Source: Morella rubra (lineage: Eukaryota; Streptophyta; Magnoliopsida; Fagales; Myricaceae). From it: DNA of 64,000 bases. Both the position numbers and the translations under genes were made by a program. Below are positions 62,301-64,000 of the stretch, piece by piece (the stretch's first letter is position 1; each line of letters starts with the position of its first letter). The stretch lies in contig CM025851.1 of assembly GCA_003952965.2 (NCBI GenBank), positions 9,837,647-9,901,646 on the forward strand. Direction: 5' to 3'. Under the pieces are notes generated by a model. The model searched no databases and was not told where the DNA came from. It saw nothing but the letters and a program-made list of their open reading frames with translations.

Positions 62301-63795
62301 ACAGGAATGCAGTGGCTACACAGCAGAGTTGATATCAATGGATATGAAGAATTTAGTGGTACTGAGTTCCGTTCTGCCGGGTTTTCTGAGGAATACAGTG
62401 TTATTGAGTGAGTTGCTGAACTACTTCTCAATGCCACTGTTTATTGGAGATGCACAAGTGTAACTATACCATGTAGAATCCGATTATATTTACTTACGAA
62501 ATCATGGGACTAAATCCAAACTGTCTGGGGCCGCTGTCTGAGTCAGCCTTTTACTTTTAGGAATTGTTTTATATTTTTGTCTACCTGCTCTTTTGAGGTA
62601 GAAAAATAGCTTTTTAGTTGTTCTGCAGTCACCATCTCTCCCTTGGTCGCTAAAATTTCTAACTGGAAAATAGGGTCAGCTCATAAGAATGTTATGACGC
62701 AATGCACACTTAAATTACATGAGCTAGCCTGCTTATGTGATACACTTAAAATATCTCAGATATAGGATCTTCTACTTGTAGCTAAACTAAAAATTTGCTT
62801 AGATCTAGATTTCCTTCTGGTAGATTTAGGATCTCTTGCTTCAATATCACTTGCAGCTGGGGATGAAGTTCTGCAATGGATATGGTTTAGGAAGGCATCA
62901 TCTCTCGTAACAGAGGGGAACTAACTCTTCCCCCAAAACGAGTTCCTTCTCCAGATTCGTAGATATGAGTTACTCCATTGAGGGCAGATACATCACATGC
63001 AGAAGGGTCTAAAACCTTTGTTATGGTTCTTTCCACTTCTGTTAATCAAAGATGCTGTGTCACGAATTTTGGTGGGTGAAATAAAAATTTGGCTCTTTGG
63101 CTGTGTGCTGTCTTACGCATGGCATTTTGGACTGAGCTATTGAACTTGTGAGGATAATTGTATTATTGTGGGGCAATTTCGTAATTCTTTCTATGTAATA
63201 ATAACTAATTAAAGAGGTTCAGGGTACTCTGGATGGTGATTCTCATTCTTCTAATAATTCAGTCTAATATGGCATCAAAGTTAAAGTGTCGCTAGGAACA
63301 ATCAAATCATAGGTTTGATCCCAGTACCTATCCTCTTCATTCTTTTTTACTGTTTTGGATACGGGGAACAGGGACGGGGCCCTAGTGGAAAAGAAAGACA
63401 ACCACGTTTGTCCTGCTTGTTTCGGAGAGCCAGGGTCATGCTAAGTTGTTTTACTGCTCTTTCAAAAGTTTCTGCTGTTTCAAATCGTATGTTTTTGTCC
63501 ATCAAAATACCTCAATGCATGAAGGAACTTTTACGGCTGCCTCAAATGGATGGAGGAGTGTAATAGCGTAATTCCCACAGTTTGTTTATTTTATTGGTCA
63601 CTAAATTCAGTTTCCTTTCAGGCGCAATCTTGAGCATGCAGGAGAGAATGAATCAATTTTGTTAGAAGGTGATATTGGTGGTGGGTTGGTTCTTCAACGG
63701 CAAATACATATTCCAAAGCACAATCCAAAGGTTGTCCAAATTGATTCTAGCATTATTGCCCGCAAAGTTGGTGCTGGTTCTGGCGGGTTTTCAAG
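29177..63795 (+). CDS. HGL1: GH31 alpha-glucosidase, HGL1-like (21 exons seen, 3' end beyond window)
   Basis: The exons at 29177-29373, 30441-30729, 30917-30985, 31067-31204, 31307-31424, 46059-46141, 46618-46713, 47042-47210, 47285-47427, 47502-47588, 47834-48019, 55199-55366, 58434-58554, 58636-58705, 60183-60270, 60376-60496, 60731-60924, 61044-61152, 61638-61793, 62305-62407 and 63622-63795 join in phase into about 960 residues. The product matches plant family-31 glucosidases such as Arabidopsis HGL1, reported to act on cytosolic heteroglycans. The GH31 nucleophile motif WNDMNE (Asp about residue 426), the acid/base motif WTGDN (Asp about 507) and PDIGGF (about 535) are intact. A beta-sandwich N domain precedes the barrel and beta domains follow. 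An 82-residue Ser/Arg-rich extension precedes the family's usual start and may be a targeting peptide. The last C-terminal segment lies outside the window. Confidence 0.9.
30441..30729 (+). CDS. HGL1: GH31 gene exon 2 (residues 66-162)
   Basis: Begins [13 protein letters not shown], then Met83-Ala-Asp, the usual start of the short family form, and the conserved [16 protein letters not shown]. The acceptor is ATGCAG and the donor GAG|GTCAGT. If exon 1 were not used, translation could begin at Met83. Confidence 0.88.
30917..30985 (+). CDS. HGL1: GH31 gene exon 3 (residues 163-185)
   Basis: Encodes [20 protein letters not shown], the conserved substrate-side loop of the N domain. The acceptor is TTTAG and the donor AGA|GTAAG. 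Confidence 0.92.
31067..31204 (+). CDS. HGL1: GH31 gene exon 4 (residues 186-231)
   Basis: Encodes [11 protein letters not shown] and [11 protein letters not shown], conserved across plant HGL1-like proteins. Phase 0 on both sides; donor GAG|GTGCTG. Confidence 0.92.
31307..31424 (+). CDS. HGL1: GH31 gene exon 5 (residues 232-271)
   Basis: Encodes IDLRKE and [19 protein letters not shown]; ends in phase 1 at ATAG|GTAATT. A scrambled partial copy of this exon lies at 33301-33480. Confidence 0.92.
31765..33075 (+). repeat. Intron 5 block, copy 1
   Basis: Starts CATCATACTTCTAGGATAACG and includes a (GA)n run at about 32701-32715 and a copia LTR starting TGTCAACGGAC at 32755. It shares its sequence with copies 2 and 3. 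Confidence 0.8.
33075..33540 (+). repeat. Blended segment: exon 4/5 region mixed with copia gag sequence
   Basis: Between 33241 and 33500 the text alternates every 5-20 bases between the gene's own intron 4-exon 5-intron 5 sequence (31210-31450) and the copia gag sequence (36380-36640). It keeps GTTACTCATTTAGGTCTC, GCTCCATCACCAT, TTTGGTCCATTTTCTTCACC and GGTAATTTCCTAAACC from the former, and TCAATGTGG, ACTTGCATAAAGG and CAACGT-GTTTGCTT from the latter. It is not a functional exon. See findings for the likely assembly cause. Confidence 0.6.
33540..34944 (+). repeat. Second intron 5 block type, copy 1 (with RT relic)
   Basis: Matches 38540-40010 over its length, including a (CA)n run near 34180 and copia RT words near 34530-34850. 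Relative to the other copy it has many small deletions that destroy frames kept in the other copy. Confidence 0.75.
35847..36088 (+). repeat. Copia LTR in intron 5 (copy 2)
   Basis: A 242-bp LTR from TGTCAACGGAC to GTATTTGACA, followed directly by a primer-binding-like TGCTATTAGAGCC (36089-36101). Other copies start at 32755 (about 240 bp) and 37669 (230 bp). Its length and start resemble the LTR of the intron 11 element. Confidence 0.65.
36259..36666 (+). pseudogene. Copia gag fragment, copy 1
   Basis: The plus strand reads [20 protein letters not shown] then [11 protein letters not shown] and a stop where Trp is usual, followed by [10 protein letters not shown] and [12 protein letters not shown] in the same frame. 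These are the conserved gag N-terminal words of small copia elements. It is cut off at 36666 by the next block. Confidence 0.7.
36667..38478 (+). repeat. Intron 5 block, copy 3
   Basis: Nearly identical to copies 1 and 2. The differences are mostly one- to two-base deletions (for example CATACAATA for CATTACAATA, CTAGATGAG for CTAGAATGAG). LTR at 37669-37898, then gag. Confidence 0.8.
38069..38580 (+). pseudogene. Copia gag fragment, copy 2
   Basis: Same as 36259-36666 but continuing further: [20 protein letters not shown] (about 38455-38515), again with the stop after NGKHL and frame changes. Confidence 0.7.
38540..40010 (+). repeat. Second intron 5 block type, copy 2
   Basis: Matches 33540-34944 with a longer (CA)n run (about 39222-39242). 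Confidence 0.75.
39222..39242. repeat. (CA)n microsatellite
   Basis: About ten CA units; the paralogous position at 34180-34196 has fewer units. Confidence 0.9.
39590..40760 (+). pseudogene. Copia reverse transcriptase fragments
   Basis: Two successive copies of the RT N-terminal part (39590-39860 and 40005-40250) contain [15 protein letters not shown] or [15 protein letters not shown]. They are followed by [15 protein letters not shown] (about 40300-40345), YVDDIV (about 40425), and [20 protein letters not shown] with TPMELN (about 40570-40665). Stops and frameshifts occur throughout. An LTR-like tail follows at about 40770-40850. Confidence 0.75.
40880..43900. other. Intron 5 stretch without recognised gene
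   Basis: AT-rich non-coding. Related words recur at about 41200-41240 and 41420-41460 (CTTGGTRAATAAGAGAATGG type) and near 42880-42990 (CTAAAGGACGA with GAGAAGAT). Confidence 0.4.
43905..45192 (+). mobile_element. LTR-retroelement relic with about 260-bp direct repeats
   Basis: 43905-44168 and 44958-45192 are direct repeats sharing TTGCAATNCATTGAATAGAG, CTTGATATTTGATTATC, ATCTCATAAACCCTAGATTC and GTTGGATCC...CCTCAACAA. Between them lies a polypurine-like AAAAAGGGGGAA (44630-44641) and a short gag-like or linker-like reading (about 44560-44630). The lineage is unresolved (Ty3-like or TRIM-like). Confidence 0.5.
46059..46141 (+). CDS. HGL1: GH31 gene exon 6 (residues 271-298)
   Basis: Encodes [20 protein letters not shown], the start of the catalytic barrel. 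It follows the 14.6-kb intron 5; the acceptor CTTTAG restores phase. Confidence 0.92.
46189..46218. repeat. (CT)n microsatellite in intron 6
   Basis: (CT)n run with one interruption shortly after exon 6. Confidence 0.9.
46618..46713 (+). CDS. HGL1: GH31 gene exon 7 (residues 299-330)
   Basis: Encodes [20 protein letters not shown]. Both homology and phase place the donor at AAG|GCATGT, a GC-AG intron; no GT site nearby keeps the frame. Confidence 0.9.
47042..47210 (+). CDS. HGL1: GH31 gene exon 8 (residues 331-387)
   Basis: Encodes [13 protein letters not shown] and [18 protein letters not shown]. Acceptor TTTCAG, donor GTTG|GTATAC (phase 1). Confidence 0.92.
47285..47427 (+). CDS. HGL1: GH31 gene exon 9 (residues 387-434; catalytic nucleophile)
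   Basis: Encodes [14 protein letters not shown] and [16 protein letters not shown]. The Asp of WNDMNE is the GH31 nucleophile. Confidence 0.94.
47502..47588 (+). CDS. HGL1: GH31 gene exon 10 (residues 435-463)
   Basis: Encodes [20 protein letters not shown] up to YYHN; phase 0 at both ends, donor AAT|GTACTA. Confidence 0.92.
47834..48019 (+). CDS. HGL1: GH31 gene exon 11 (residues 464-525; acid/base)
   Basis: Encodes [20 protein letters not shown], then DNLSTWEHL; the Asp of WTGDN is the GH31 acid/base. The donor TTG|GTAAGT lies only 31 bp before the copia insertion in intron 11. Confidence 0.94.
48051..48296 (-). repeat. 3' LTR of the intron 11 copia element
   Basis: 246 bp, TG...CA ends; nearly identical to 53171-53415, so the insertion is fairly young. 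Confidence 0.93.
48304..49613 (-). pseudogene. RT and RNase H of the intron 11 copia element
   Basis: 49389-49613 holds [20 protein letters not shown] and [12 protein letters not shown]. 48598-49392 holds [51 protein letters not shown] and [17 protein letters not shown] and the stop are near 48304. A TGA replaces the conserved Arg codon of KARLVALGN (about 49615), and about 15 codons are missing between LPSGMP and RSLYGLKQ (near 49420). Confidence 0.9.
49788..50780 (-). pseudogene. Integrase core of the intron 11 copia element
   Basis: A 330-codon open stretch with HSDVWG (first Asp), [27 protein letters not shown] (second Asp) and [13 protein letters not shown] (Glu), the DDE triad of integrase, then the Pro/Ser-rich linker to RT. 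The open frame continues upstream of the nominal start. A frameshift near 50880 separates it from the preceding segment. Confidence 0.9.
50777..51322 (-). pseudogene. Protease C-part and GAG-pre-integrase of the intron 11 copia element
   Basis: Contains [18 protein letters not shown] and [20 protein letters not shown], the zinc-binding HHCC entry of integrase, then shifts frame at about 50880. Confidence 0.85.
51319..52364 (-). pseudogene. Gag of the intron 11 copia element
   Basis: The ATG at 52362-52364 opens [20 protein letters not shown], then the capsid region (frameshifted near 52150). A C-terminal part (51319-51978) has two adjacent CCHC knuckles: [14 protein letters not shown] and [14 protein letters not shown]. 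The upstream 52365-53158 is untranslated leader. Confidence 0.88.
53159..53170 (-). other. Primer-binding site of the intron 11 element
   Basis: TGGTATCAGAGC directly inside the 5' LTR, complementary to initiator tRNA-Met. Confidence 0.92.
53171..53415 (-). repeat. 5' LTR of the intron 11 copia element
   Basis: 245 bp, partner of 48051-48296. Confidence 0.93.
54336..54552. mobile_element. MITE copy 1 (GGATGTTCGTTT ends) in intron 11
   Basis: 217 bp with inverted ends GGATGTTCGTTT / AAACGAACATCC and 3-bp target duplication TTA (54333-54335, 54553-54555). The interior is AT-rich with repeated CACAAACACCAATACC words. It is probably of the PIF/Harbinger (Tourist-like) type. Confidence 0.75.
55199..55366 (+). 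CDS. HGL1: GH31 gene exon 12 (residues 526-581)
   Basis: Encodes [18 protein letters not shown] and [10 protein letters not shown]. It follows the 7.2-kb intron 11; acceptor TTTCAG, donor GAG|GTTTGT. Confidence 0.94.
56540..57757 (+). mobile_element. 5'-truncated LINE relic (zf-RVT domain) in intron 12
   Basis: The open stretches 56568-56789 and 56796-57119 are separated by a TAG. The second encodes the reverse-transcriptase zinc-binding region typical of plant LINEs: [49 protein letters not shown] and WRERN. It resumes after the MITE at 57540 with a hydrophobic tail and ends in an A-rich run (about 57740-57757). It is truncated at the 5' side, as LINE insertions commonly are, and dead. Confidence 0.85.
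57147..57539. mobile_element. MITE copy 2 (GGATGTTCGTTT ends) nested in the LINE
   Basis: 393 bp with the same ends and interior words as 54336-54552; target duplication CTA (57144-57146 and 57540-57542). It splits the LINE frame directly after WRERN. Confidence 0.75.
58434..58554 (+). CDS. HGL1: GH31 gene exon 13 (residues 582-622)
   Basis: Encodes [20 protein letters not shown] to the end of the barrel region; acceptor TATTAG, donor GCTG|GTGGGT. Confidence 0.92.
58636..58705 (+). CDS. HGL1: GH31 gene exon 14 (residues 622-645)
   Basis: Encodes [20 protein letters not shown]; phase 2 end GCAAG|GTTTTT. Confidence 0.9.
58754..59069. repeat. Foldback element flanked by 14-bp direct repeats (intron 14)
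   Basis: The arms about 58779-58905 and 58930-59064 are imperfect reverse complements (GGTATTAACTTTTAACAAATC at the ends; CATATAGGTCCTCTC and CCACCAAAAGTTAGCC inside). The 14-bp TAGCTATAGAACTA occurs on both sides (58740-58753 and 59070-59083). Confidence 0.7.
59159..59580. repeat. TIR element (intron 14)
   Basis: The inverted ends AAGAGGGGAAATG and rc CACTTTCCCCTT are followed by related arms (CACCTTCTAATTA-type against CCTCCAATTACC-type). It is non-autonomous; no target duplication was made out. Confidence 0.5.
60183..60270 (+). CDS. HGL1: GH31 gene exon 15 (residues 645-674)
   Basis: Encodes [20 protein letters not shown], then RFDFDDSHP, the proximal C-terminal beta domain; donor CCG|GTATGT. 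Confidence 0.92.
60376..60496 (+). CDS. HGL1: GH31 gene exon 16 (residues 675-715)
   Basis: Encodes [20 protein letters not shown] and [12 protein letters not shown]; donor GATG|GTAAGT. Confidence 0.92.
60731..60924 (+). CDS. HGL1: GH31 gene exon 17 (residues 715-779)
   Basis: Encodes [20 protein letters not shown] and [11 protein letters not shown]; an internal AGAGGTGAAT is read through, as homology requires. Donor ATG|GTATGC. Confidence 0.9.
61044..61152 (+). CDS. HGL1: GH31 gene exon 18 (residues 780-816)
   Basis: Encodes [20 protein letters not shown]; acceptor CAACAG, donor TTGG|GTAATT. Confidence 0.9.
61638..61793 (+). CDS. HGL1: GH31 gene exon 19 (residues 816-868)
   Basis: Encodes [20 protein letters not shown], the start of the C-terminal sandwich typical of plant HGL1; acceptor ATGCAG, donor TCGG|GTAATT. 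Confidence 0.9.
62305..62407 (+). CDS. HGL1: GH31 gene exon 20 (residues 868-902)
   Basis: Encodes [20 protein letters not shown]; acceptor CACAG, phase 2 end TTGA|GTGAGT. Confidence 0.9.
63622..63795 (+). CDS. HGL1: GH31 gene exon 21 (residues 902-960; last in window)
   Basis: Encodes [20 protein letters not shown] and [11 protein letters not shown]; donor CAAG|GTTTAG. By comparison with Arabidopsis HGL1, roughly 100 more residues lie to the right of the window. Confidence 0.9.
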
Positions 63796-64000
63796 GTTTA
63801 GTCTTAAAACTACTCTCTCTCTTTACTCTTTGACTTCCAAACCTGCATAAAGACTACTGCTCAGAGCAATATATGGATCTCCCTTGAGGCTGAATGTATT
63901 TGTTTAAGTAGTCTAATCGTCTGTTAGTCAAGGATACAAAAAGGATCAAAAGCATTGTTGGTTTAATTGTAACAAATGACATGCCATGCACCATGTTTTG

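Overview
The window is AT-rich nuclear DNA of a flowering plant, almost certainly a eudicot. It holds one host protein gene, split into many short exons, and it is crowded with plant transposable elements: Ty1/copia, a LINE, CACTA-like DNA and MITEs. No rRNA, tRNA or CRISPR array was recognised. The species cannot be named from the sequence.

Region 1 (1-29 kb) is an intergenic transposon graveyard. A truncated LTR lies at 1-969 and a foldback element at 1207-1713. A complete 11.2-kb SIRE/Maximus-like copia element on the minus strand (3399-14587) has matching CTTCT target duplications, primer-binding site, polypurine tract, gag, pol and an extra 3' ORF. That 3' ORF is split by a solo LTR of the same family (6048-7399, target duplication CAAAG). 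Next come 4.6 kb of LTR-like non-coding DNA (14.6-19.2 kb) and a CACTA-like region with TTCGAA-rich subterminal repeats (19180 to about 25.1 kb). The CACTA-like region contains a second accessory-ORF relic, itself split by a solo LTR (19975-21393) that holds a MITE, and a long hairpin (23946-24478). Degenerate copia pieces and a third solo LTR (26392-27646) follow. A 148-bp tandem duplication lies just upstream of the host gene.

Region 2 (29177 to beyond 64000, plus strand) is a GH31 alpha-glucosidase gene resembling Arabidopsis HGL1 (heteroglycan glucosidase 1). I could follow 21 exons with consistent phases, encoding about 960 residues. The last exon or exons lie beyond the right edge. The GH31 nucleophile motif WNDMNE and the acid/base motif WTGDN are intact, so the gene looks functional in spite of its introns. 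Intron 5 (14.6 kb) holds repeated blocks with copia LTR, gag and RT fragments; part of it reads as a blend of two sequences and may be an assembly artefact. Intron 11 carries a nearly whole antisense copia element (48051-53415). Intron 12 holds a LINE relic split by a MITE and a second MITE of the same family. Intron 14 holds two foldback/TIR elements.

The most interesting signals are: (a) clusters of the palindrome GTGTCGACAC in the U3 part of the SIRE-like LTRs, which recur inside the element just ahead of its 3' ORF, as if they formed a second promoter; (b) the relationship between that 3' ORF and the ORF relic in the CACTA-like region; (c) the long hairpin at 24.2 kb; (d) a GC-AG intron in the glucosidase gene.
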